The notes beneath the pieces are model-generated. The model was not told where the DNA came from and made no database searches. It saw nothing but the letters and a program-made list of their open reading frames with translations. Position numbers and translations under genes: made by a program. Shown one piece after another: positions 15,576 to 23,361 of a stretch of DNA of 54,685 nt. The stretch is taken from contig JAQIBG010000117.1 of NCBI GenBank assembly GCA_027859175.1, forward strand, positions 1 to 54,685, given 5' to 3'. The stretch comes from Planctomycetota bacterium (GTDB lineage: Bacteria > Planctomycetota > UBA11346). The first letter of the stretch is position 1. Each line of letters starts with the position of its first letter.

Positions 15576-16331
15576 GTGACCCAGACCACTTCTGCCCGCA
15601 CCGGCTTCACCCTGATTGAACTGCTCGTGGTGATTTCAATCATCGCGATCCTTGCCGCGCTACTGTTGCCGGCCATTGGCATGGCCCGGGCCGCCGCACT
15701 TAAAGTCGAGTGTGCCAATAACATGCGCCAATGGGGCATCGGCATGATTGGCTACGCTGATGACAATGGTGGCGTGCTGCCCTACGCCCAAAAGGAAGCC
15801 TATCCGGGCAAAAACGGCCCGCACGAGATGCTGGTTAAAGACGGCTACGTTGAAACCAGCGAGCAGAACTGGACCGACCTGTTCAAAGACAAGCTGTTCC
15901 ACTGCCCGAGCGGGCGCGTCTGGACCGGTGACTCGCACTTTGATTACGGCCTCAACCTGCATCTCGGTGGCGTCAACAAGCCAACCGGTGGCTGGCCACG
16001 CACCACCTACATGACCGAACTCAGCCGCACCACCGAGGTAATTCTCCTGGTTGAACTCGCCCGCGGTACGCCCTGGTGGGCCCCCTCCTCGAAAGGCCCC
16101 ACCGATCAGTGGACCTGCTGGACCGCAGTCCACAACGACCGCGCCAACTTCGTCATGGCCGACGGCCACATCGAAAGTCGCCGCTACAAGGGCACCGTCT
16201 ACGGCCCCGGCACTGGCTATGGCGGCACCAAACAAGCCAAGTGGGACGTCAACATCCCGCGCAAGCACGACGACCCCGCAGGTGACCTAATCTGGTCGCG
16301 GCAGCACTTGGGGCTCAGCCCCAACTGGTAG
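15576..16331 (+). CDS. Pseudopilin-like H-X9-DG protein
   Basis: A 251-residue protein with a prepilin N-terminus: the leader ends in TSARTG, then [20 protein letters not shown], with cleavage after Gly and Glu at mature position 5. A conserved [20 protein letters not shown] block follows. The C-terminal H-X9-DG signature is intact ([13 protein letters not shown]). This is the PVC-type pseudopilin family anchored in or crossing the envelope; function is unknown. I prefer the GTG start at 15576, which has GGAGA about 9 nt upstream, over an ATG at 15525 inside the palindrome. It is divergent from the second LacI gene. The biosynthetic operon ends convergently 13 bp downstream. Confidence 0.85.
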   Translation: MTQTTSARTGFTLIELLVVISIIAILAALLLPAIGMARAAALKVECANNMRQWGIGMIGYADDNGGVLPYAQKEAYPGKNGPHEMLVKDGYVETSEQNWTDLFKDKLFHCPSGRVWTGDSHFDYGLNLHLGGVNKPTGGWPRTTYMTELSRTTEVILLVELARGTPWWAPSSKGPTDQWTCWTAVHNDRANFVMADGHIESRRYKGTVYGPGTGYGGTKQAKWDVNIPRKHDDPAGDLIWSRQHLGLSPNW

Positions 16332-16343
16332 CCGACCATGCGC

Positions 16344-17759
16344 TCAAGCCGTACCTGACCGCCGCACCTTGCCGCTCGCAGTGCGCTCCAACCGCGGCAC
16401 CACCGCATAGCGAGCCGGGCATTTGAGGGCCGCAAGGCGCTCACGGCACCATGCCTGGAGATGTGGAACCAAATCAACTGCGGGCGCCGCAGACTCGACC
16501 TCAGCCACAACGGCCTCGCCGGTGCGTGGGTCCGAGCCCGACCGCACGCGACAGGCCGTCACCTCGGGATGCGCCGCAAGAACTGCTTCCACCTCAAGCG
16601 GAAACACCTTCACGCCGCCAACGTTGATCATTTCCTTACTGCGGCCGAGTAAGGTCACCGCTCCGCTCGTATCGATACTGGCCAAATCGCCGGTCGCAAA
16701 ATAGCCATCGACCAAGCATTCGGCGCGCAAACGCAAAGGGTCGAGATAGGCATCCCACAGGCCAGGCCCGGCAATCTGAAGCTCACCGGTTCCGCCACGC
16801 TCACACTGCGCACCGTCATCATCGATTACCCGCACCCTGTAGGCTGAGGCCGGCTGCCCCAAGTAACCAGGCACCTCACCCGCAGCCCCGGGGCTCAACA
16901 AGGGCAAGCCCACCTCAATAAGCCCCAAGCCTTGCCGAACGCCAAGGCCATGGCGCTGGCGAAAGAGGTGCGCTGTATCGGGAGCCAAGGCCGCGGTGGT
17001 GGCAATAACTTGGCGCAAGCTCGCGGGCAGGTCTTCGCTCGGCGCCAGGGCCGCGAGGCGCTGCACATGATAGGGCGACGCGTAGCACATGGTCACCTGA
17101 TGCTCACGCGCGATGGCCGCCGTGCGGGTAGCCCGCAAGGCAGCGCCAAACACCACAGCCGCCCCACAGCGCACATACAGGCCAATCGAGACCGCAAAGT
17201 GGTAGGCCATGGGCAGCAGCCACAGGACACGGTCATCCGGCCCGAGCTTCAGCAACTGATTCGCCGCATCACAGCGCGCAATCATGCTGTGATGTGACAG
17301 CAACACCCCTTTCGCATCGCCCGTCGTGCCACTGGAACACCGCAAGAAGGCGGCGGTTCCACCCAGCGGATCATCGATGCGCGGAAACCCGGTGGCGCGC
17401 AGGCGTAGGGCTGCCGGGTCATCGCAGCACCAATTCACGCTCAGCCGAGCGATCTCTGCGCCCAGTTCCAGATCAGTCAGATGGTGGTCGAGGGGCACAT
17501 GCACCGCGCCCATATCAATCACGGCCAAGGCCACCACCAGGGCACTGACGCCATCGCCGGCCACCAAGGCCACCCGGTCACCCGGCTGCACGCCCTGCCC
17601 ACGCAAGGCCGCAACCGCGGCCTCCATCGCCACGAGCAAATCAGTCCAATCGAGGCATCGCAAGCCATCCACCGCAGCCAAGGCCGCACCGCGCTGGGCC
17701 GCATGCGCCCGCACAGAATCGCTTATTCGTTCTACCGTCTTACTCTGCACGAACGCCAT
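16344..17759 (-). CDS. AMP-dependent acyl/aryl ligase (adenylate-forming)
   Basis: A 471-residue class-I adenylate-forming enzyme. Core motifs are visible in order: the phosphate-binding loop CSSGTTGDAKGV (141-152), YFATGDLA, LLGRSKEMINVGG as the hinge, and TASGKVRR near the C-terminus with the catalytic lysine. The usual Y-G-x-T-E motif is altered to QGLGLIEVG. It should activate a carboxylic acid as acyl-AMP and pass it to CoA or to a carrier protein. It is last in the leftward operon that starts with an acyl carrier protein at 20885, so loading that carrier is the simplest idea. The substrate cannot be read from sequence. It is about 30-80 residues shorter than fatty acyl-CoA synthetases. 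Confidence 0.85.
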   Translation of the reverse strand: MAFVQSKTVERISDSVRAHAAQRGAALAAVDGLRCLDWTDLLVAMEAAVAALRGQGVQPGDRVALVAGDGVSALVVALAVIDMGAVHVPLDHHLTDLELGAEIARLSVNWCCDDPAALRLRATGFPRIDDPLGGTAAFLRCSSGTTGDAKGVLLSHHSMIARCDAANQLLKLGPDDRVLWLLPMAYHFAVSIGLYVRCGAAVVFGAALRATRTAAIAREHQVTMCYASPYHVQRLAALAPSEDLPASLRQVIATTAALAPDTAHLFRQRHGLGVRQGLGLIEVGLPLLSPGAAGEVPGYLGQPASAYRVRVIDDDGAQCERGGTGELQIAGPGLWDAYLDPLRLRAECLVDGYFATGDLASIDTSGAVTLLGRSKEMINVGGVKVFPLEVEAVLAAHPEVTACRVRSGSDPRTGEAVVAEVESAAPAVDLVPHLQAWCRERLAALKCPARYAVVPRLERTASGKVRRSGTA

Positions 17760-17810
17760 CCTGCCGGTGCAGCGAGCGCCGCAACAAGCGCCCCTTCAAC
17801 ACAGGCCGCG

Positions 17811-18266
17811 CTATTCTTTCAGGCCAAAGGCGCGCAAGGCGGCAACGCACAACGATTCGCCGTAATTCAAGCCGCGCTCCCAGACTTCAATCAGGCTGCC
17901 GTTAGCATGCCGCAGGTGCACGGGTTGGGCACTGCCCATATCGTCTGAGAGAAATGACACGAAGTAGCCGTTGAGGCGCAGGCGGTGTTCCAGGAAATCT
18001 CGACATGCCACATCCTGGCATGGTGTCCACACCCGCGGGCCTGGCTCACACCACACGCGCCACAATTCTGGCACCGCCTGCCACCAAGCGGGGATCGCGT
18101 CCACAAAACCAGTCAGGTCGCCACCACGATCACACCAAGCCGCTGCCCCCATCGCAGAGTCGGCTTCGCTCAAGCGCCAGCCAAGTACATCGCGCGCGAC
18201 ACGGCGATCTAAATCCACAGCTTCAAGCATGCCTGACACGCTCAGGCCAGGCCAGGTGGTGTCCAC
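17811..18266 (-). CDS. Small protein of unknown function, possible ABA-sandwich fold
   Basis: A 151-residue soluble protein. An N-terminal helix with DRRVARDVLGWRLSEAD and a C-terminal SLCVAALRAFGLKE bracket a Trp-rich centre (AIPAWWQAVPELWRVWCEPG). The layout resembles the phage ABA-sandwich domain family, whose members typically end with an ICRAALKA-like helix, but the match is by eye and weak. It sits between the ligase and the FAD enzyme in a tight operon, so a role in the same pathway is likely by position only. Four of five residues in some stretches are hydrophobic but there is no signal or membrane helix. An alternative is a hotdog-fold enzyme, for which I see no catalytic motif. Confidence 0.6.
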   Translation of the reverse strand: MDTTWPGLSVSGMLEAVDLDRRVARDVLGWRLSEADSAMGAAAWCDRGGDLTGFVDAIPAWWQAVPELWRVWCEPGPRVWTPCQDVACRDFLEHRLRLNGYFVSFLSDDMGSAQPVHLRHANGSLIEVWERGLNYGESLCVAALRAFGLKE

Positions 18267-18364
18267 AATCAGGGTCGCTTATCACCGTCAGCATGCGCCA
18301 GAGAGATCCACACAGGCATCGTCGGCTATGGCGGTTGCGCTCGTGGCTTTCTGGTCGCCCTCTG

Positions 18365-19390
18365 TTACGCAATCCGCCCACCCACAGCCGCGCCAATCGC
18401 CACCGCGGTACCCGTTACGCGTAGCGCCGCGGCCGCATCGGTGGCAAGCGGCATGCCGCGCCCAACGCACCATAGGTCAGGCAAGCCCGCAATTTGGCAA
18501 GCATCCTCAGGCACGCCGTGGCGATCACGTGGCGGCCAATGCCAGGTGACACCGTGCGGTCCATGCTGCTCCACCGGCCAGGCCGCCCAACACAAGCCAC
18601 GCTCGCGGCAGGCAAACAATGCGTCGACACCAAGCCCACCGGCGGGGCGCCCTCCGTCTCGCTGAATCAATCCGGTGCAGGTAAGCAGTTCCGCCCCCAA
18701 GGCATCGGTCACTGTTTGCACAGCCGCCCTGCACTGTGCGCTTGTCCAACTCGGATCACAATCAAGCGACAGCTGATAGCGCGCCGAGCCAAGCAGCTCG
18801 AGAGCGGCGGCTCCAGTATGAACCGCGGCGATGGAACGCATCGCGCGCAGGCGTTGCTGCCTGCCCTCGCACGATGCCGACAGCTGGACCTGTGCGCGCA
18901 CCGCCGGCCAGTTAGCCGCAGGCGCCATGGCATGGCCGAGCAATTGGGGCACCACCCCCGCCCCGGTGGCATCAATCACCACGTCCGCCGCCAGCCAATC
19001 CGCGTCGACGCCAAGCCGCCACTGCCCGGTCCGTTCAGCGGCGCGGACGACGCAGCCAAGGCGTTGTTTCACACCGGCCTGCGCCAAGCGCCGGGTCAAG
19101 CCCGCCAACCACGAAGCCGGCGTGCACGGCCATAGCCACACCCGGCCTCGCCGAAAAGGCGCCGCGATCGCAACCAACGCAAGCCACGGACCCAACAGCT
19201 CGGGTTCCAGTAGACTTGCTTGCCCAGCATCGAGCGGCGCGCATCCACAGATCGTTCGGTGCTCAGCCTGCACCGCAACCCCACCCAGGCTGCCATGTGC
19301 CTCCAGCAGCGTCACCTCGGCACCGGCCTCGGCCGCCGCTACCGCAGCAGCGCAGCCGGCCACGCCGCCCCCCACTACCACGCAGCGCAT
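18365..19390 (-). CDS. FAD-dependent oxidoreductase
   Basis: A 341-residue flavoprotein. The dinucleotide-binding motif is at the N-terminus (VVVGGGVAGCAAAVAAAEAG, then VTLLEAHGSLGG), and a second conserved segment, DVVIDATGAGVVP, lies near residue 135. The C-terminal LPDLWCVGRGMPLATDAAAA block closes the FAD site. It resembles the FAD_oxidored/FAD-dependent dehydrogenase group and has no halogenase-specific WxWxIP motif. It could desaturate or oxidise a carrier-bound acyl chain, which is inference from context. It lies 11 bp after the condensation-type enzyme and 98 bp before the small unknown gene. The protein is cytoplasmic, with no signal peptide. Confidence 0.8.
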   Translation of the reverse strand: MRCVVVGGGVAGCAAAVAAAEAGAEVTLLEAHGSLGGVAVQAEHRTICGCAPLDAGQASLLEPELLGPWLALVAIAAPFRRGRVWLWPCTPASWLAGLTRRLAQAGVKQRLGCVVRAAERTGQWRLGVDADWLAADVVIDATGAGVVPQLLGHAMAPAANWPAVRAQVQLSASCEGRQQRLRAMRSIAAVHTGAAALELLGSARYQLSLDCDPSWTSAQCRAAVQTVTDALGAELLTCTGLIQRDGGRPAGGLGVDALFACRERGLCWAAWPVEQHGPHGVTWHWPPRDRHGVPEDACQIAGLPDLWCVGRGMPLATDAAAALRVTGTAVAIGAAVGGRIA

Positions 19391-19401
19391 CTCAGAGCAC
19401 C

Positions 19402-20640
19402 TCAGCCGGTCTCACAGCAGGCCCGCAGACGCGCCTGCAGCGCGGCAGCAACCCGAGACACCGGCAGCTGCTGATGCACGGCGGCGCTGGCCATCACATC
19501 AAAACCAAGGCCGCGGCCATCGCGTCTGAACAACACCGCCAAGCCCGGACGTGCCGGCACCATCAAGAGGTGATCAATCCCCGTGACCGTGGCCCCGGCC
19601 AAACGATCAGGAACTCGGCTCAAACCCGTATTCGCCACCAGACAACTGGCGGCAATTCCGGGCCCACCCAAACCAAGTTCACGCCGCACCAAAGCCTGAG
19701 GCAGGCGCGGAAACCAACTCAGACTCGCGAGCAGCACGCGCTCGCCATCGGCCCGGGCCCAGGCACGCATCTGAGCCTTCAAGGCGCGCGCCGCCGACTC
19801 CACGCTCAAGGTCGCCAAGCCGGCGTCTACCGCCACAAAGGCGAAACCGTGCGCATTGGCAATCGGCGCCGGCGCCGCAGGCGTGCGCAGGTCAACCGCC
19901 AAGGGGAAGAGGAAGTCACCACCAACACCGGTGCAGTCTTCCAGGGCCGCCGCTAAGCAAGCGAGAAGAAATGGCGTTTCCGCCAAGCGACCAACAAGAC
20001 GCCGCCCGGCTGCCAAGATGGCATCGCCCTCGCCCCCCAAACTGACGTGACAACGCTGCATCGGCTCCGGCGCCCAGGCGCCAGCTCCCGGCGCCTGCCA
20101 CAGGCGACGGGCTCGGTGCGGTCGCAACAGATCAACCGCTCGCCTCGCCTGGCGCCCGCGCTCGGCAGCACTCTGCGCGCATCCAGTCACTGAGCGTTGC
20201 CACCAAGCGTCGAGGCCTAGTTGCTCGAGCCCCGTCAGCAACGCCATCGCACCGCGCGCATCGCATAAGGCGTGGTGCCAGGTCAGGATCAGCTCCCGGC
20301 CCTCGATACTCCAACACAGATTGCGACCGCGGCTGGGGTCCAACTGGGCCATGTGCGCATCAGCCGAATCGGCCGCATCGGCACCGCTCCACACTGGCGC
20401 CGCAGCCTGTTGCGGCACCCACCAGCGCGGCCCGCGCAAACCACCGGCCAAGCGTGCCGACAGCAAGGGGCACGCGGCATGCAAGCGCGCTACGCGCTCG
20501 GACACCAGCTGTCGATCTGGGTCCTGTCCGCAGTGAACACGTAATTGCCCACAGTTGCCGGCGCCGCCACCGCGACGAATCAAACCATCCAGCGTGACCG
20601 CGAACGCATCGCCGGCCTCGAGCGGCAGCGTCCACGCCAT
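19402..20640 (-). CDS. Stand-alone condensation-like acyltransferase (HHxxxD)
   Basis: A 412-residue protein with the HHxxxD active-site motif at 122-127 (TWHHALCDARGA). This is the hallmark of the CoA-dependent acyltransferase / NRPS condensation superfamily (PapA, wax-ester synthases, alcohol acyltransferases). The second-half DFGWG motif is not evident, as in many acyltransferases of this fold. It would join an acyl thioester to a hydroxyl or amine. The ATG at 20640 overlaps the carrier-protein stop (TGATG), so it is coupled to that gene and probably draws its acyl donor from it. The acceptor is unknown. No other NRPS module is present, so peptide synthesis is unlikely. Confidence 0.75.
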   Translation of the reverse strand: MAWTLPLEAGDAFAVTLDGLIRRGGGAGNCGQLRVHCGQDPDRQLVSERVARLHAACPLLSARLAGGLRGPRWWVPQQAAAPVWSGADAADSADAHMAQLDPSRGRNLCWSIEGRELILTWHHALCDARGAMALLTGLEQLGLDAWWQRSVTGCAQSAAERGRQARRAVDLLRPHRARRLWQAPGAGAWAPEPMQRCHVSLGGEGDAILAAGRRLVGRLAETPFLLACLAAALEDCTGVGGDFLFPLAVDLRTPAAPAPIANAHGFAFVAVDAGLATLSVESAARALKAQMRAWARADGERVLLASLSWFPRLPQALVRRELGLGGPGIAASCLVANTGLSRVPDRLAGATVTGIDHLLMVPARPGLAVLFRRDGRGLGFDVMASAAVHQQLPVSRVAAALQARLRACCETG

Positions 20641-20885
20641 CAGGCCACAGCCGCCGCAACTCCAGCGCATAAACTGCGTGGCGATTCCAGGTATTCGTCG
20701 TCTAGATCGAGCTCGGTGCTCAGCCCCAGGCCCTGTTCGATCACCAGCAGAACGCGCATCAAGCCGTGGCTATCGAGGCCAAGTTCCTCAAGGCTGCGAT
20801 CCGCCGACGCTTCCAGGTCTGTGACAGCGACCCCAAGTTGCGCTGCGAGCGATTGATAGACAACACGTTCAATCTTTTCGGCCAT
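20640..20885 (-). CDS. Acyl carrier protein (first)
   Basis: An 81-residue carrier protein. The phosphopantetheine serine is S39 in LEELGLDSHGLMRVLL, with the DSH form in place of the more common DSL. Acidic helices II and III (ELDLDDEYLESP) are typical of type II carriers. It is the first gene of the leftward biosynthetic operon and overlaps the next start by 1 nt. Upstream, in the opposite direction, is the lipoprotein gene, 75 bp away, so promoters for both lie in that gap. No good Shine-Dalgarno precedes the ATG at 20885. The frame extends much further upstream on paper, but that part is antisense to the lipoprotein. Confidence 0.85.
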   Translation of the reverse strand: MAEKIERVVYQSLAAQLGVAVTDLEASADRSLEELGLDSHGLMRVLLVIEQGLGLSTELDLDDEYLESPRSLCAGVAAAVA

Positions 20886-20960
20886 GGGCAGGCACGCTAC
20901 CAAGATGCCTGCCGTCACCAAGCGCGCTTGCGCCCCGCGCCGCAGCGCGAGCATGCTGCC

Positions 20961-21569
20961 ATGCGTGTGCTCATCAGCCTGCTTGCTGCCCTGTGTTGCA
21001 GCGGATGTTTCGGCGTGCCCGTGGAGCGCGTGGGGCCAAAGGCCAAAGAGCAGCAGCCGCTGGCTGGGCCCGTGGTGGCGTGGTCGGGTCGCGGCAGCCT
21101 GAGCCTGATCCTGCCCGGCCGTCTGATGAGCCTGACCACCTACGTGCGCCACAGCGCCGGTGGTGAATTGCGCGTCGCCATGGTTGAAGACGGCGGCCTG
21201 ATGGCCTGCGACCTCAGTTACGGTGAATCTGGCGCGGTGGTGCACCATTGCCGCGACGAACTCGTCAGCCTGATCCCGGTCTTCGGCGCAATGTTCCACG
21301 GCGCCTACGCGCCGGCTGCAGCCGAAGAAAAAATGGGTTGGCGCAGCGGCCGACGTCGCGAAGCCAATGACAAATGGAACCGCTGGTACGGCGGCGATCC
21401 GGTGACCCTTGGCTATATTCATGGCCAAACCTGGCCGGTAACGGTTGGTGATTATCGCATCGACAACGGCTTGCTGGTAGCCCATCGCGTTCACGCCGAC
21501 GGGCCTTGGGGCGCCGAACTGCAACTGCTGCTCGACACCGTAACCGTGGGCGAAGCCCCGCCGCCCTAG
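20961..21569 (+). CDS. Outer-envelope lipoprotein, possibly LolA/DUF3261-like
   Basis: A 202-residue protein with a lipoprotein signal: MRVLISLLAALCCSGCFGVP, lipobox CCSGC with the lipidated cysteine at 16. The mature part is beta-rich (RGSLSLILPGRLMSLTTYV and similar), resembling in general style the DUF3261/LolA-type lipoproteins found in aryl-polyene clusters. That match is by eye. It is divergent from the acyl carrier gene at 20885 and lies inside the biosynthetic locus, so transport or capture of a lipid product is a plausible role. The longer frame from 20766 overlaps the carrier gene and is rejected. Its stop codon TAG lies in the left end of a MITE-like element, so the original C-terminus may have been changed. 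Confidence 0.7.
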   Translation: MRVLISLLAALCCSGCFGVPVERVGPKAKEQQPLAGPVVAWSGRGSLSLILPGRLMSLTTYVRHSAGGELRVAMVEDGGLMACDLSYGESGAVVHHCRDELVSLIPVFGAMFHGAYAPAAAEEKMGWRSGRRREANDKWNRWYGGDPVTLGYIHGQTWPVTVGDYRIDNGLLVAHRVHADGPWGAELQLLLDTVTVGEAPPP

Positions 21570-21725
21570 CAGGCTGTTGAAATACACCAGCCTGCTATCC
21601 TCAAGAAAACCTTGGGCGACCTGCAGTCGCCATTTTCCAAAGTTTTCTTGAGGCGACTCTTTACCCAGGGGGGGTCGGTGACCCCCCTTCAACCCCCCGC
21701 AGGCTGTATTTCAACAGCCTGCTAG
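21566..21725. mobile_element. MITE-like element with 21-bp perfect terminal inverted repeats
   Basis: The ends at 21566-21586 and 21705-21725 are exact reverse complements: CTAG, then CAGGCTGTTGAAATACA on the left. CTAG at both outer ends could be a 4-bp target duplication. Inside are nested hairpins: CCTCAAGAAAAC with its partner GTTTTCTTGAGG, GGCGAC/GTCGCC, and GGGGGGTC/GACCCCCC. No transposase is present, so it is non-autonomous. The left end supplies the stop codon of the lipoprotein gene. Confidence 0.75.
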
Positions 21726-21753
21726 CCGCTGTCACCACCCGGCGCGCTACGCG

Positions 21754-23244
21754 TTACACCTGACGAAACGCCTGACCGCCACGCGCCTGCCAACGCGCAA
21801 ATTGCGCCAGCACCACCCCGCGCACCACCTTGTGCGAAGGCGTGAGCGTGCCGGTCATCTGATCAAAGGGGCGCGCCACCACATAGGTGCGCCGAATCGG
21901 ATACCGCCCGAGCACTGGCTTGAGCGCCGCTACCGCCGACCGCACCGCGTCAGTGTCTTGAGCTGCCTCGCATATCGCAGCCAACTCATCATCCACCACA
22001 GTCACCACGGCATGCCGAATCGCGGCGTGCTCGGCCAAAGCACATTCTGTCTGAAGCACCGGCAACTTTTCGCCGTTATCGAGTTTGAGCACGTGATCGC
22101 TGCGACCGTACAGCCGCAGGCTCGGCCCCTCCCAGCAACCCACGTCACCGGTGTTGAGGATGCCATCCGTGAGCACGGCCTGGGTCGCCACGGGGTCTTG
22201 CCAGTAGCCGCGCATAACGCCCGGACCACGCACCAGAATGGCACCTTCAGCATCCACGCCGACCGAGACACCGGGAATCGGCTCACCAACCAAACCTGCC
22301 ACGCAGGGCGTCCGCGTGATCGTTGCCGAGGGGCTGGTTTCCGTCAGCCCCCAGCCTTCGAACACGGGGACACCGGCCTGCGCGTACCAATCGCGCTCCG
22401 CCTGGCCTAAAGGCGCGCCGGCGGTAAAGGTCCACCGCAAGGTGCTCAGGTCCAACCCGCCGTGCAGATGCAGATCACGATGCAGTCGTGGCACCGACAT
22501 GAACACGCTTGGGGACTGGGCCTGCAATACAGTCCGCAGGGCTTCGCGATCGCGCCCCTCACCCGGCACCACGTGGAAACTCACCCCGCGCACCAAGGCC
22601 CACAGCCCCTCGGCCAGTGCACCAAAACTGTGATGCCACGGCAAGTACCCAACCATGCAGTCATCCGGCCCCACCTCTGGCCACACAGCCGCAAACGCGG
22701 CCTGCTGACTACATAGATTTTCATGACTGAGCACCACGCCGCGCGGCTGGCCGCTGCTGCCCGAGGTCCACAAGATCATCGCCGGCGTATCCGGCTCACA
22801 GGCAGCATAGGTGCTCGCCGCAGCGCGCCCTGGGGCCACAAGCGCCTCAGCGGTCACTGCGCCAGGCACCAAGCCCTGCTCCGCCACCACGACACTTGGC
22901 TCCAAGCGCGCCAGTACTGCGTCGCGCTGCGACGCCGGCAAGCCACGGTAGACTGGAGCGGCAATTGCCCCGCAACGCCAGGCCGCGAGTTGCGCGATGA
23001 AATGGGCCGCTCCCGCCGGCAATAGGATCGCCACGCGGTCGCCAGGGCCGAGTCGAGACGACCAATCAGCTGCACGCGCTGCGGCACATTCGTCTAACTC
23101 GTCCCACGACCACGAGCGCCCGGCCTCATGCAGGACGGCGCGACTCCCAAAGCGGGCCCGACACGCGGCCACCAACTGCGCCAAAGTGCGCGCGCGCTGT
23201 GCCGCCAAAGGCGGACCATCATGCCAGGTAATGCTGCTGTCCAT
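21754..23244 (-). CDS. Long-chain acyl-CoA/acyl-ACP synthetase-like ligase
   Basis: A 496-residue adenylate-forming enzyme. Motifs in order: LWTSGSSGQPRGVVLSHENL (phosphate loop), GYLPWHHSFGALAEGLW, FEGWGLTETSPSATI (the canonical Y/W-G-x-T-E motif), NTGDVGCWEG, LYGRSDHVLKLDNGEK hinge, and a C-terminal lysine in LTPSHKVVRG. It resembles fatty acyl-CoA synthetases of the FadD15 type more than the other ligase in this locus. It should activate a fatty or aromatic acid and could load the carrier proteins. It is divergent from the ketosynthase at 23362, so the two may share a 117-bp control region. Two distinct ligases suggest two different acyl inputs. Confidence 0.85.
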   Translation of the reverse strand: MDSSITWHDGPPLAAQRARTLAQLVAACRARFGSRAVLHEAGRSWSWDELDECAAARAADWSSRLGPGDRVAILLPAGAAHFIAQLAAWRCGAIAAPVYRGLPASQRDAVLARLEPSVVVAEQGLVPGAVTAEALVAPGRAAASTYAACEPDTPAMILWTSGSSGQPRGVVLSHENLCSQQAAFAAVWPEVGPDDCMVGYLPWHHSFGALAEGLWALVRGVSFHVVPGEGRDREALRTVLQAQSPSVFMSVPRLHRDLHLHGGLDLSTLRWTFTAGAPLGQAERDWYAQAGVPVFEGWGLTETSPSATITRTPCVAGLVGEPIPGVSVGVDAEGAILVRGPGVMRGYWQDPVATQAVLTDGILNTGDVGCWEGPSLRLYGRSDHVLKLDNGEKLPVLQTECALAEHAAIRHAVVTVVDDELAAICEAAQDTDAVRSAVAALKPVLGRYPIRRTYVVARPFDQMTGTLTPSHKVVRGVVLAQFARWQARGGQAFRQV

Positions 23245-23361
23245 ACGAAGGGGGCAGACCCTATAGCGGGCCTGCGCTAGGCAAGGCAGCCGGGGAAGTT
23301 ACCAATCGGTGAAACCCCCAGCAGCGATTGCATTTGCTGGGCCGCCGCGAGCCTGCTGGCA

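Noticed and set aside
20886-21692. Long upstream extension of the first carrier-protein frame (270 codons)
   Set aside because: Antisense to a lipoprotein gene with a clear signal peptide; only the last 81 codons have homology.
21566-21725. Complete insertion sequence
   Set aside because: Only 160 bp with inverted ends and no transposase frame.
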